A DNA stretch of 64,000 bases, taken from NCBI GenBank assembly GCA_964020155.1, contig OZ026560.1:2459259-2523258 (forward strand), in the 5' to 3' direction. Below the pieces are notes generated by a model that was not told the origin of the DNA, searched no databases, and was given only the letters and a program-made list of their open reading frames with translations. Source of the DNA: Chondrilla cf. caribensis. Taxonomy: Eukaryota > Porifera > Demospongiae > Chondrillida > Chondrillidae. Position 1 is the stretch's first letter. Every line of letters begins with the position of its first letter. The position numbers were made by a program, and so were the translations under genes. Below are positions 43,078 through 54,858 of the stretch, piece after piece.

Positions 43078-46000
43078 GCTGCTCCATCTCTCCCGATATG
43101 TCAGCTTGTAGGCCGATTTTTTTGCTCATTTCCTGTCGCAGTGTATCTCTCTCCATCACCTTGTTACTCTGGACCAAGGCACACTTTTGAAGGAGTCTTT
43201 CCTTACTATCAACAGAAGTTCTGAGGATCTCCTTCTCATTCTCCAACACATTAACTTTCTCACGTAATTCTGTCTGGACCTACATATGTACACAAGTACG
43301 TATGTAGGTACAGTAGTATGGATGTACGTATATATGTATATAACTTGCTATACACGTACGTATAAGTACTTACGTATGTCCACACAGCACATAAATTGTA
43401 ATATGAGCATACGTACGTACTTACGTAGTCTGCACAGTACAAATTTGTAATATACATGTATATTACATGTACGTACGTACGTATGTATGTCTGTAGGCAC
43501 ATGTGTATGTGTATATGTGTCCAGTGTAGCCACTGACCAGAAACTGCATATGTATGTGACAAATGATTACACTCACAAAATGTACAGAATACAATTCGGA
43601 CAATAAATCATGAATGACACCCACACATGTACCTGTGAGGCATGCTGTATCAATGACATGATTTTGTTCCTCTCAGTCTTGACCATTTCATAAGCTGAAG
43701 AGAACTCCTTCAACCTATATACATATGTACGTACATACATATGTAGATATTTATGTTGAAGTATAATATTATGTTATATCACCTTTAGGAAGGATACATA
43801 TGGAATAGAATGTCAATGATGAATCTCTATTTGAGATATGAGGACAAAAACTGAGGTGTTCCATATAAGGATCTATGTCCTGTGTTTCCTTCCTAAAGGT
43901 GATATCCTGATTCCTGATTAGCCAATTGTCGACCTTTCGACAGCTATTGATCAATCAATTGTCACATCTGAGAATCTCAGGGATACATAGGATAATATGT
44001 ATCCCTGTCACACTCTCTGATGTTGCCACCAATTAGGATGCATGTACACTATATCTTGTATACTGGTTGAGGGGTAGATCAAAGGATAACCTGTGCATAC
44101 ATAATCCATGTAGCACAGGTCAGTGATACAGCACGGGTCACCAGACAGGTTTCATTGTTAGGATTAATTGCGCGAGAACAAAGTAGGAAATTTGTTGTAT
44201 TGAACTATGTGCATATTTGCAGTATATGTAAATTGTCTATTATTCACTAGGCCAGGATATAAATATTACATACATTATAAATATACAACATTTAAAATCA
44301 GTTACATTATGGTGTATATACTCAATGATGTTGCATTGAAAGTCAGACAAAGGTACATCATACGTATGTACATTCGTGTGTTGGTACATACGTATATACT
44401 GTACATAATAATGTACATACGTACGTACATATGTATGTCATATCCAATGAAGACTGTGGGCCTTCATAGTGACCATTATGGATCATCAATATCACGTAAT
44501 GTGCTATTGTAACAATGGCACTACATGTGAAGATGTGTGTACATGTGACAATGATAGTGATTGTGATAGTACGTACAAATAACAATGATAAACCATATTA
44601 TAATATTAGCACAGGGGAGATGGTACGTACGTAGTATCTGTGACCATGACAGTACATATGACAATGGTACAAACATACGTACGTACATACGTATGTTTGT
44701 GAATACGTACGTATGTACTTTGTGTGCTGAGTAGTACTCACTGTTCCTCCAAATGGCTAAGTGTCTTGATACTTTCTTCAATTACAGTCTTTCTGGACTT
44801 CAAATTGTCACTCATACGCCATTTTGTTTGCTAGAAAATAAACAGAAACCACTAGACTACATATGCACACATGCACATATGTACGTACATAAATATAAAT
44901 TGGAAACGAGAGCACTATCATGTGTACTCATAATACATGAGTGTAGTGGACATGTAGGTACATATACGTACATAGTTTTATGTCCTGACGTACGTACATA
45001 CGTACATAAATATGTACGTAGAAAGGTACATACATATGTACACACATTTATGTGTATGTACAGTAAACTGTGATTGATTGGAGGTGAACAATGTAATACA
45101 CATCGGAACTTGCATATTATACACACGTATGTACGTATAACATCAGTGTGTACGGGTACAATGTTCAGTAGTACTACTCACCAGGGTGTGCACATTCCCA
45201 CATGCATGCTTGCCTACACTCTCTCAGCACACAGTAAGTATTGGTACAACCACACACAAAACATACGTACGTACATACCTCTGCTTTCTGTAATTCCTTG
45301 GCTTCTCTGTCCCTGGCTTTGGTGTGTGCCACGACGTCCTTCTTGATGTCCTGTAGCCTTTCCTTCCAGGCATGGCCCTGGGCCTTCAGCCTGCGTTCCA
45401 CATCCAACTGCCTCTCCACTTTACTCCGTTCAGCTTCTTCCAAGCCAGCCTACGCACACCAGTGGATCACAATGTCATCTAGTGAATGTCATCTTGTTTA
45501 ACATCTCAAAAATTAAATGCATCCTAACTTGTCCCTCAAGAAAAAATGTATCGGATGATGCTAGCAAAGACTATTAGAAGTAAAAGTGTCACTATTTCCA
45601 ATTTTAAAACTCTTGAAGTTTATTTTCAAACAGATGAACAATAGTTACATATGTACGTATGCACGTAAGTACGTACGTACATGCATGCATATGTAAGGAC
45701 AGAACATATTATTTATGTTTGTTTGCATGAAACCAATGTAGTTTACATGCATACATATGTACGTACATACAAATATGGTGTCTGATAATGCAGCAGATAT
45801 AAATGTATACACATACTGTATGCACATACGTATGTATGTAGGTACGCATGTGTACGTACCTACGACCTGTCTCACCTGTGTAGCCACCCAATGTCTCATC
45901 TGGTCTAAATCTGCTCTCACATCTTCCAGTCTGCTCTTGTTTTCAGCCATCCACAATGTAGACAGCTGCCTCTGCAGATGGGAGAAATACTCAAATGAAA

Positions 46001-49000
46001 TTGTGAATACATTTATACATACAATAGTAGGTAGGTATGTACATGAGTACATACGTACATACAGTAGATAAGGCAAGGTCCATGTCAGGGATATACTATA
46101 CATATCCATTTGCTGTGGCAAAATTGGAGTATTGTTGGTGGTAAGTAGGCATGGGCAATAATGTTAAGGCCTACATCACGATAATAGGCATCATTATCAC
46201 GATTATCACAATAAGTACATAATACTGCGATTTTGAGTTCCTATTATGATTATAATTGGAAAATTCCACTTAGTCTGGACAAACAAGTAGATGAAATAAA
46301 CAATTAAACTAACAAATTAGGTGTGGAGCAATATTTGAACAATTTAGTTAAGGTTTTGAGCTAAAGACACTAACACATGCACATTTTCCAGGATTAAACA
46401 AGGGAGGAAGTGTTATCACTATAATATGTAATTCACTATTATCATTATCACTATGATAACTGTTGAGAATAATGATCATGATTATTGCACAGGCCTAGTG
46501 ATAAAACTCACATACATACCTATGTACAGTATGTTGTATATGTATGTACATACGTATGTAGTGCTTTAGTGGTCAAGATGACACAGTAAGTGGTGGTATT
46601 ATACAGTCACATCAATTAATGCAACTGGTGACTTCACTTGAGTGGGCTTCCTTCTAACCTCACAGCTAGTGTTGCACAGACTAGTAGACATAGAGAGACA
46701 GTGGGAAGTACGTACTATATATGAATGCCTGTTTACACGACACACATGTTATGTATATGTATTGTGTGTTTACATGCATTGCACCTTCTCTTCTAGTTTG
46801 CTGATGAAGCCGGAGTACTGTTCAACGGCTTCCTGGAGCACCTTCAGCTGCAGCTCACCAGCTTTAGCTACCCTGTGCATGGGAGTAAGGACAATACTTC
46901 GCATTATTTTGGACACACATGAATATGCATCTAAAGACACAGGGTTCTCTCCAGCTATACTGAGGTGTAATGCTTCACTATCACTCCAAAATGAACTCAA
47001 GTATGCACATACGTATGTACATACCTCCGTATGTACATATGTAGGTGCCCCTTTAAAGTGTAAACAAAGGTGATCTGTGTATACAGGTGTCTTTATTATA
47101 AGGTATTTTAGTGTAGGTGAGTTCACATATTCAATACCTAAACATGGGTCACTTGAGACAGTAAACTTTATGTCAGATTGCACTGTATGTACGTATGTAC
47201 GTATATCCACTGAATACAATAAAGTACAATACGTACATACAGGTATGTATACACCTACCTACATACGTACGTATGCCTGAAGTAATGCACTAGTAAAGAG
47301 CTAAGTAAATGGCTCACTTCATGTTCTTGTTCTTTTCTTTGAGCCTACTGGTTACCATCTCTTGGAGATTCCTTACTTCATTCACACGGTGACGCAACTG
47401 CAGTTCCTGAGTGGCCCTAGGACAGTTGCCAACCAGATGTTAAATCATATGTACGTACGTACGTATGTATGTACATGCATATCCAGGATTACTCTTGGAA
47501 TTTTTTAAGGGCATAGTGGAGCACATACATACTGGGAACATTCATGGGCAACAATGAAATGTACGTACGTAGTTAAGAAAGTATTTCCATAACTCAAAAG
47601 GAACAGTATTCAAGGGAGGGGAGGCAAATGGCACTCAATAGAAATACACACGTATGTATGGATGGATGGATGGATGGATGGATATACGTATGTAAGCACG
47701 TATATAAACTCACCTGTCTTCCAACAAAGCAGCCTCTCTGTCTTTCTCTGTGTCACTGTCTTTCTTCATTCTTTCCAATTCATATCGCTACATTTGTATG
47801 TACGTATACACATGTAGGTATTTGCTAATGTACATAATGTGCCATACCAGAATTCATACTGCTAAGGCTACCATGTACTGTGTGTTAAGTACGTATTATT
47901 ATACATAATTCTAGAAGTGATTTACACAAATGGACGTATCCTGGTGTATGGGCAATTGATGGGTGGATCAAAAAAGTGTGCAGATAATATTATACATATG
48001 TAAGTGGTCAACACAGGTCACTAGAAAGCTTTTTTTGCTTAGGATTAATTGATTAAGAATGAAGTAGGAAATTAGTAAACACTTTCTATTGTTATAATAT
48101 TTTACGTAAGTATATTGGACCATAAGTACATACGTACGTATATATTCTGTATAAATGGTCTACCCAGGATACAAGTTAGTTGTATCCTATCTACATACGT
48201 ACGTATGTATGTACGTAGGTGTGCTGCAGTAGATAACGTGGTGACAATCAAATTATGCCATTGTTGTGTGGAGTGGCATTTACCAGACAAGGCATAGGTT
48301 GTAGCTTACCTGACATTCACTGCACCCACACAGAACACCAGTACAGGAAGTAGAATATGCACCACTCACCAGTTTCTCAGATTTTTTTGTAGAAGCCATG
48401 GTCTCTCTGTCCACTCTGGCACATGATGCCATCATTGTTTCAACTTTTTCTGTCATTTCAGAGACCTATGTATGCACAAGCACACAACAGGATTATAAGT
48501 CAACACATGTAACACTGCATACATACGTACACACATACAAACACAACATATAGAAACACACACAATGGGCATATAAACATGTTCATGCATACATACATAC
48601 GTACATGCACGCACGCACGCATGCACACACACACACACACAGTATACCCACCTTTTCATCTGCTATTCTCAATTGTTCCTCTTCTTCTGACTTGCTATTT
48701 TCAGTTCCACTGTATAAGTAGTCCACAAGACAGTTTGTGTTGCACGTATGGAACTGTCTGAGATGTGTAGCAACTCACATAATTTCTTTCCTCAGTGCAT
48801 CAATCTCCTTTGCTAACATTTGAGGCTCAGTTCGAGCTTTCACTAATTCATCCTTCATACATACGTAGATAGGAAGTTGAAACTTTCAAATACATATATA
48901 CGTATGTACGTACATGGCTACACATGGCCAACTGTTTCGAAGAGCTACGAATGTACGTAGCCTCAAATAGACTAGCTTTTTAATAGTTACAAACTTCATG

Positions 49001-49349
49001 ATAATAACTTGTATTGGAAAACAGGTACGTAGGAGCATGAGAAATTAGGATAACAAAGTGCAATTGAAAGCAAACTGTGAGTGATAACTTGACATACGTA
49101 TGTACATATACTGCATGTGCATGTGTACTATGTACATACGTACGTACCTTAAGTTTGTCCTCTGCCTTGTCCAAATCAACCAACTCTTGCCTAACATCAT
49201 CAATCTTTGCTTGCTGGGCTTTCACATCAGATTTAAGTTGGGTTACTTCTTCTGTAGCCTGTAAATTAACATACGTATATTCATACACACAATATGTACG
49301 TATGTACGTAAATATGAGTACATATTAAACCACATACGTAGGAAGCGCA

Positions 49350-49409
<60 letters not shown>

Positions 49410-52400
49410 GAACTACTAAATAAACCTATATTTTTGTATATGCATTGTATTATTGAAATTGTCCCGTAACTTTTGCCCACCACTGTATACTTGGCTGTAA
49501 CATATTATGTTTGTATGTACACAGTATAACAAGACTTACTTTCTTTAATGAGTACTGTAGGTCTTCTATTTCAGCTGTTAGGTCCTGTATTTTCTGATCA
49601 GTGTCCTAAAATAGGTAGCACATACATAAGGACATATGTTCGTACAATAATAAACAAACTGTGGTTTGTGAACACCATATCCAACACATGGATAAAAAGC
49701 TGTGGTATGTTGTTGTGAGCTAATCCATATTGCAACTATTTGCACATGTAGTTGTTATTAAAATTAGTCAATTATCTGCCTAGCAACTCATTGTTTAGCT
49801 ATAATAACAATACTGGGTGAGAGTTAATATATACATAATGTATGTACCTACAATAATATGTATTAGTTATGGAAACATAACACATAATACATAACTAAAG
49901 TACCTCTGGTAGGGCTGTACATATCAGATATACAGACACTTTAGCTTGATTGTTACCTCAGCCTTCGCCCTCACAATCCAGCCAAAGTGTTCGAATATCT
50001 GCTACAGTCCTGTCATACCAGAGGTATGTATGTACTTTAGCCATATGCATGTACGCATGTAGCTAAAAAGTTGAAATTCATTTACGTATTATGTATTCCA
50101 TACACTACAACTATGTACATACGTACGTATATGCAGTACATACAAACGTATGTATGTACATACGTATCATTATGTACGTACGTATGTACGTACCTCTGTA
50201 GCTAAAAAGTTAAAATTCATACGTATATTTTATACACTATGACTATTATGCATTACATACATAATACACATGTATGTACGTACGTACCTCTGTTTTGGGT
50301 CTCTTTTGGACATCGCTCTCAACTTCCTTCCTCTCTTCCATCAGTCTGAATTAATTCAGTCATTATCAATCACAGTTCTACAGTACAGCAAACAAAGTGG
50401 TACTATTACATACATACTTACAGTCTAATTTCATATTCCAACTGTTCCATCCTTTCTTCACTTTGTGCTAGATCATTTTCACACTATAGTGTAGAACATA
50501 TATACATGTATGTAAAAAGTAGCACAGCAAAAAAACAACTGCACGTATCTACATATGTACATATTTAATGTCAAACACACGCACAAACCCCCATTTTCTT
50601 TTAGTAGACCTTGCTGAAAGAGGTATGCACATATGTACATGTGTAAATACTTTATTCAAACAACTATAACCATGATGATGTTGACAATACTATTCAATTT
50701 TACAACTTCATTTGGGGGGCGTCATTTAGAGGGACAAGGTGCCAAAAATTCCTCCCCTTTGTTCGAGTTTTATATAACAGTCAAATTCAAAGAACTCAAT
50801 AAACAGGCCATGTTCAATCTCCAAATGTGTATTAATAATAATAAATTTCCCCTAGACATTTTTCTAAACAAAGACCTGTAGAATAAGTGTCAGAGTAACC
50901 TCCAGGATGGGTATGTAAGTACATTGACACTTTATACTACATACGTATATATGTAATTACAGACGTTTGTAATTTAATGGAAGAATAATTTTAATTGGAC
51001 GAAATGAAGGCTGACTTACCTGGAATCCACAACTGCACCTACGTAGATATGTAGGTAGTACAAAGGTGCATAGTAGTATCTACATACGTACTGTCAAGAG
51101 AAATACATACGTACATGGACATACATATGCAATGTACAGAAGTACGTACAGTGAATTCTCGTTAATCCGCCACCGCTTTATCCGCCAAACCTTTTAATCC
51201 GCCACAACTCCCCAGTACCAATATAATGTACAAGTACCAATGAACATCCAGTTAATCCGCCAAACTCATTAATCCACCATATTCTTTGAAAGCCAATTGT
51301 GGCGGATTAACGAGTATTCACTGTACGTATGTACTGTACCTATGGAAGCATACGTATATTGAAGCTGTACATGTTGCATATGTACTTACATACGTACATA
51401 CGTACGTATATGAATGCACACACCTCCAGAATTTGTTTTCGCAGTTTACCACTCTCTGTTTTTGCATTATCCGGGAAATCAGCTGCTTTGTCCAAAACTT
51501 TACGTTGCTCATTGAGTTTCTACATACATACATACGTACATAGATACGTAAATACTTCCACTGCAAAAGAAACTGTGTGTCTATGCTGTACGTACCTTGG
51601 ATAAATCTCTGGCCTCTGTGAGAAGATCCTTTTCTTCATTTTGTGATCTGTGTACATGAAGTATTGGTACAGCTCAGTGCATTATGTAGAATGTGGATGG
51701 CACAGTTCGTACATGCATACATACGAGATCCAACATAGCCATTAGTAGACTACAGTAGACACGCATTGAGACAAACTAAGAACAATAAGAACATTTCTTA
51801 AAAATGGGGAAGGATATAGGGATGACTTGCATGAAAAGTGATAGAACAAGGTACGTAGATGGTCTGAATAGGCAAACAGTCGCAGTGAATCCACTATAGA
51901 CACCTGTTAATGCAAACTATAAGGAAACTGCAAAATTAGCTCTAATTATCAGATGTTTTTATCAGGATTGGTTTATTATATTATGATCAATAATAGAACT
52001 AAACCAAAAATTGGTATCACACAGCAGTTTGCTTTAGAGTGTTCAGCAAGTTTTCAGGGATAGCTTTTTCAACTCCAATTACTTGTTACTGTATTATGGA
52101 ATGCATTACCTACATAAGTGGAGTATATTTGTATGATGTAGAAAAACTGGGGTACATGTATGTACGTAGTTTTGATCCTGAAATATGTATACTAGATACC
52201 GTAATTCGGGAAATTAATGCGACTGTCTTAATAATGCTATAAATGCTAGCAAACTGGCTTCCGCATTATTAAGAAAATATTATTAATGATTTGCTGATGA
52301 TTTGGTGCTAGCCTGTGTGTGTGCCCATATTATTTAGACAAGCATTAAAATTTCAATGACTAAATTTTGTGCAATTCACACTATTTTAACAGCGCATTAA

Positions 52401-54203
52401 TTTCCCAAATTATGGTAACATGTAATATACGTACGTATACGTATATGTATGTACATATCGTATAGCGGGAATGTTTCGTGAATTTCGCGAAGAAACTGGT
52501 ATTTGTGAAAGTTTATTCGTGAACACTCAATGATATAATTATCTGACAATCCATTAACACTATGGGCGTTAAAAATGCAAAACTTTTTTCGTGAAAGTTT
52601 CATCCCGCAAAACTTTTCGTCCATACGGTATTTACACATATATACAGGTATGTACGTATGTATTATTATGGATGTACAAACGTGCATCCAGTGTCAGTGT
52701 ATAATGAAAACTCTGGAATCCTTTCTAATAGTAGGTATACATATGTACGTATGTATGTACATATGCATTACTCACACAAGCAGACCCTTACGTACAAACA
52801 TGTGTACCTACGTACATACATATGTACCTACTTTTGCAAAGCATCCATCAATGCAAGGTACTTTCTTTGCAATCTTGATGCCATTTCTGTTGTCACTTTG
52901 TCATGAGGTAAGAGCTGTAGAGTACAATATTTCTATATAAGCACACAGTTCCTTATAATCAAATACTTATGTACATAATATACATATGCTGACTGGAATT
53001 AGAACTACTTATTTATGTACGTACGTATATAACATGCCAGAACATACACATACATATGTGTATGCATGTAATAGTTAAAATATTCTGCCTAGGTATGCTG
53101 CAGCAGATATAAAGGGCTAGTTGATTACTGAGGGCAAAGCCTGAGGTAATCTGTTAGCACTTTATCTGCTACAGCACATTTATCTGCTTTATCTGTTAGC
53201 ACTTTATCTGCGGCTTATCCTGATATGGTGAATGATAGATAATTTATACTGCAAATATACGCATAGCTCAATATAACATATTATATACATACAATAAAAA
53301 TGTGTTTACTAATTTCCTGCCTTGTTCTCAAGCAATGAATCCTAACAAGGAAACCTGTCTGGTGACCTGTGCTGTATCACTGACCTGTGCTATATGGCTT
53401 ATGTACATATGCAAACACAGTTTTTCCTTTGATCTACCCCTCAACCGGGATAAAAGAGATGGGTGTAGTAAGGTAATACTAATACAGATATCATTGTGAA
53501 TTATCCTATCCCCCAAAATTGAGTTGACATGGGTGTTAAAGTGTGTCTTTGGAGTACACAAATCTGTGGTAAATTATTACTGATACGTAGGTGGGAGAAG
53601 GGGCTGACAATACATTTTCACATGGGGAAGAATTGATTGTTCAGGATAGTTTGAATGTTTTTATTGACAGAAAGATTTCTGACTCTGATTCTGATTTGAT
53701 ACTTCTCACTTGATACCTATATATACGTACATACGTTTGTATTATCACAATGATAGGGATTGTGATGGAAACATTCCATCTGAAGGGACTTCCAATGTAG
53801 AGGGTGCAGTTAACAAAGATACGAAGGTACACCGGCGTAACCAGAAATGGATATACGTACAATGATGATACCCCGGGTTACCCTATGTACGTAGCTGTAA
53901 CACGAGAATACATCATACCATGCTGACGCTCATCGACTCCACGATGTTGGCATCTCCTTCTCCCCCGATTAGCTGGTGATATACGGGGGGCATGGCATAC
54001 AGCAAATTTTCTTGTTTTTCACTGATTGCTGTATTTCTACCTTCCGATTCCTCTTGTACAGCTTTCTCGTCCGAGTCTCCATGTCCAAGTACACTGGTCA
54101 TTTCAGAAATATCACGAGATGTCTCTCCGCTAATTCTTTCTGATAAATCGTCGGAATCTCTCGGAGTTGTGGGACGGCTTGGGGAATCGCTGATGGAAGA
54201 CAT
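39315..54203 (-). CDS. CCDC146: Coiled-coil protein CCDC146 (ciliary/centrosomal, MBO2 family)
   Basis: 28 exons in transcript order: 53919-54203, 52832-52914, 51596-51647, 51424-51519, 50422-50483, 50288-50345, 49540-49605, 49148-49258, 48779-48852, 48652-48709, 48370-48465, 47714-47787, 47318-47416, 46785-46872, 45876-45971, 45279-45449, 44742-44830, 43633-43714, 43076-43279, 42632-42691, 42391-42499, 41986-42056, 41748-41840, 41550-41675, 41172-41309, 40886-40963, 40167-40337, 39315-39518. Phases close: 997 aa (human 955). Almost entirely heptad coiled coil after an acidic Ser/Thr-rich N terminus. Diagnostic matches are RRRYERAVQ with LSIFYEKLN, and the C terminus [16 protein letters not shown] followed by [11 protein letters not shown], nearly identical to CCDC146. 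The family is needed for sperm flagella and localises to centrioles and axonemal microtubules; Chlamydomonas MBO2 is the counterpart. An upstream in-frame Met exists at 54260. Confidence 0.93.
40595..40812. mobile_element. Nested or composite MITE remnant (AGTGGAACC ends)
   Basis: AGTGGAACCTGTATAAACAG at 40595 is inverted at 40677-40685 (GGTTCCACT). A further AAGTTCCACTGTA end follows at about 40800-40812. This looks like one CAGTGGAACC-type element inserted in or abutting another, in CCDC146 intron 26. Confidence 0.5.
41060..41171. repeat. (CA)n = sense (GT)n at CCDC146 exon 25 donor
   Basis: On the CCDC146 sense strand the donor is GTGTGT and the GT tract begins at the exon boundary. Confidence 0.95.
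41335..41494. repeat. (GT)n with GCGC interruptions, CCDC146 intron 24
   Basis: About 160 bp of GT broken by two GCGCGC patches; alternating purine-pyrimidine throughout, a strong Z-DNA candidate. Confidence 0.95.
41897..41963. repeat. (CA)n, CCDC146 intron 22
   Basis: Sense GT tract starting about 22 nt after the exon 22 donor. Confidence 0.95.
43026..43075. repeat. (CA)n = sense (GT)n at CCDC146 exon 19 donor
   Basis: The donor is GTGTGT, and the tract begins exactly at the exon boundary on the sense strand. Confidence 0.95.
43776..43905. mobile_element. 130-bp inverted-repeat element (MITE-like)
   Basis: Left end ATATCACCTTTAGGAAGGA is the exact reverse complement of the right end TCCTTCCTAAAGGTGATAT. 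Internal TTCCATAT segments extend the pairing. CCDC146 intron 17, no coding capacity. Confidence 0.75.
44056..44262 (+). mobile_element. MITE family A copy 2
   Basis: Starts CTTGTATACTGGTTGAGGGG and ends GCCAGGATATAAA. Shares AGACAGGTTTCATTGTTAGG with the copy at 10588. Confidence 0.78.
46146..46497. mobile_element. hAT-type MITE copy 2
   Basis: Ends TAGGCATGGGCAATAATG and ATTATTGCACAGGCCTA are inverted repeats related to 21093-21252. Flanks GTGGTAAG and GTGATAAA agree at 6 of 8 positions, as expected for an aged 8-bp target duplication. CCDC146 intron 14. Confidence 0.72.
47934..48174 (+). mobile_element. MITE family A copy 3 (diverged)
   Basis: Begins TATCCTGGTG and ends CCCAGGATACAAG. 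The interior has TTAGGATTAATTGATTAAGAA and GGAAATTAGTAAACAC in the same order as the other copies. CCDC146 intron 11. Confidence 0.75.
48602..48642. repeat. (CA)n/(GCAC)n, CCDC146 intron 10
   Basis: Sense GT tract beginning about 10 nt after the exon 10 donor GTGGGT. Confidence 0.9.
49346..49409. repeat. (GCAC)n-(CA)n, CCDC146 intron 7
   Basis: Five GCAC units followed by CA; sense GT, mid-intron. Confidence 0.93.
49911..50026. mobile_element. 116-bp MITE with TACCTCTGGTA ends
   Basis: TACCTCTGGTA at 49911 is inverted at 50016-50026 (TACCAGAGGTA). Extended imperfect pairing (ATATCAGATAT / ATATCTGCTAC) and a central palindrome around CTCAGCCTTCGCCCTCA. CCDC146 intron 6. Confidence 0.75.
51151..51323. 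mobile_element. 173-bp MITE with ~25-bp TIR and TA duplication
   Basis: Left CAGTGAATTCTCGTTAATCC (continuing GCCAC) and right GTGGCGGATTAACGAGTATTCACTG are inverted repeats, flanked on both sides by TA. Internal copies of TTAATCCGCCA repeat the terminal motif. The CAGT termini and TA target point to the Tc1/mariner-pogo group. CCDC146 intron 4. Confidence 0.85.
52197..52417. mobile_element. 221-bp MITE with ~25-bp TIR
   Basis: Left TACCGTAATTCGGGAAATTA (continuing ATGCG) matches the reverse complement of the right end (CGCATTAATTTCCCAAATTA then TGGTA) with two mismatches. CCDC146 intron 2. Confidence 0.8.
52456..52630. mobile_element. 175-bp MITE with TACCGTAT-type ends
   Basis: Left TATCGTATAGCGGGAATGTTTCGTG and right end in reverse complement (TACCGTATGGACGAAAAG, then TTTTGCGGGATGAAA) form an imperfect inverted repeat. 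It sits directly after the previous MITE in CCDC146 intron 2. Confidence 0.65.
53096..53180. mobile_element. Short inverted-repeat element with GAGGGC core
   Basis: GCTGCAGCAGATATAAAG pairs with CTTTATCTGCTACAGC-type sequence around the palindromic core TGAGGGCAAAGCCTGAGG. The core resembles that of the element at 49911-50026. Extra ACTTTATCTG repeats follow to about 53215. Confidence 0.55.
53216..53452 (-). mobile_element. MITE family A copy 4 (reverse orientation)
   Basis: Starts TATCCTGATATGGTGAATG and ends TACCCCTCAACCGGGATA, the reverse complement of the copy at 10588, with AACCTGTCTGGTGACC inside. CCDC146 intron 1. Confidence 0.78.
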
Positions 54204-54280
54204 TTTGATGATGTTACCTTGGAAACAGACACTCGATCCACCATTATTAATTAAGATCAATTATTGCGTCATGGTTTAAA
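54204..54280. promoter_or_regulatory. Bidirectional CCDC146/NDUFS7 promoter with X-box-like site
   Basis: Only 77 bp lie between the two start codons. GTTACCTTGGAAAC at 54213-54226 fits the RFX X-box pattern GTNRCC-N0-3-RGYAAC except for one base; RFX factors drive ciliary genes such as CCDC146. TGCGTCAT near 54267 is a CRE-like half site. Function is inferred. Confidence 0.5.
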
Positions 54281-54792
54281 ATGGCTGCGCTGAGAAGAGG
54301 ACTTTTGAATTGGAAAAGTACGTTTATAAGCACTTGTTCGTGAATTTTAGGTCCTAGTGTATGTAATGACATGGATGATAATACGATATGTATATTTTGA
54401 CTTATTTTATTCGGATTTGAAGTGTCTTACACTGTTACTGGCAATTAATAATCGGGTTTGTTCACTACGTTATTGATCCCATTATTGCAGTATCTCTGCG
54501 TAGTTGGGCAAGAATTTCAAGTGTTAGGTGTATATCAAGTAGTTCTGTGCAACACGAGAGTGCTCCGGCTACGTCTTCTTCGTCAGCTGTACCACAACAA
54601 AGTCGCTTTGACAACAGAGCCGATTATGTCTTTGCCAAGCTGGACGATTTGATTAACTGGGCCCGAACAGGTTCTCTGTGGCCCATGACGTTTGGTTTAG
54701 CCTGTTGTGCAGTTGAGATGATGCATACAGCAGCAGCTCGTTATGATATGGACAGATTTGGCGTGGTATTCAGAGCCAGCCCTGTAAGTGTA

Positions 54793-54858
<66 letters not shown>

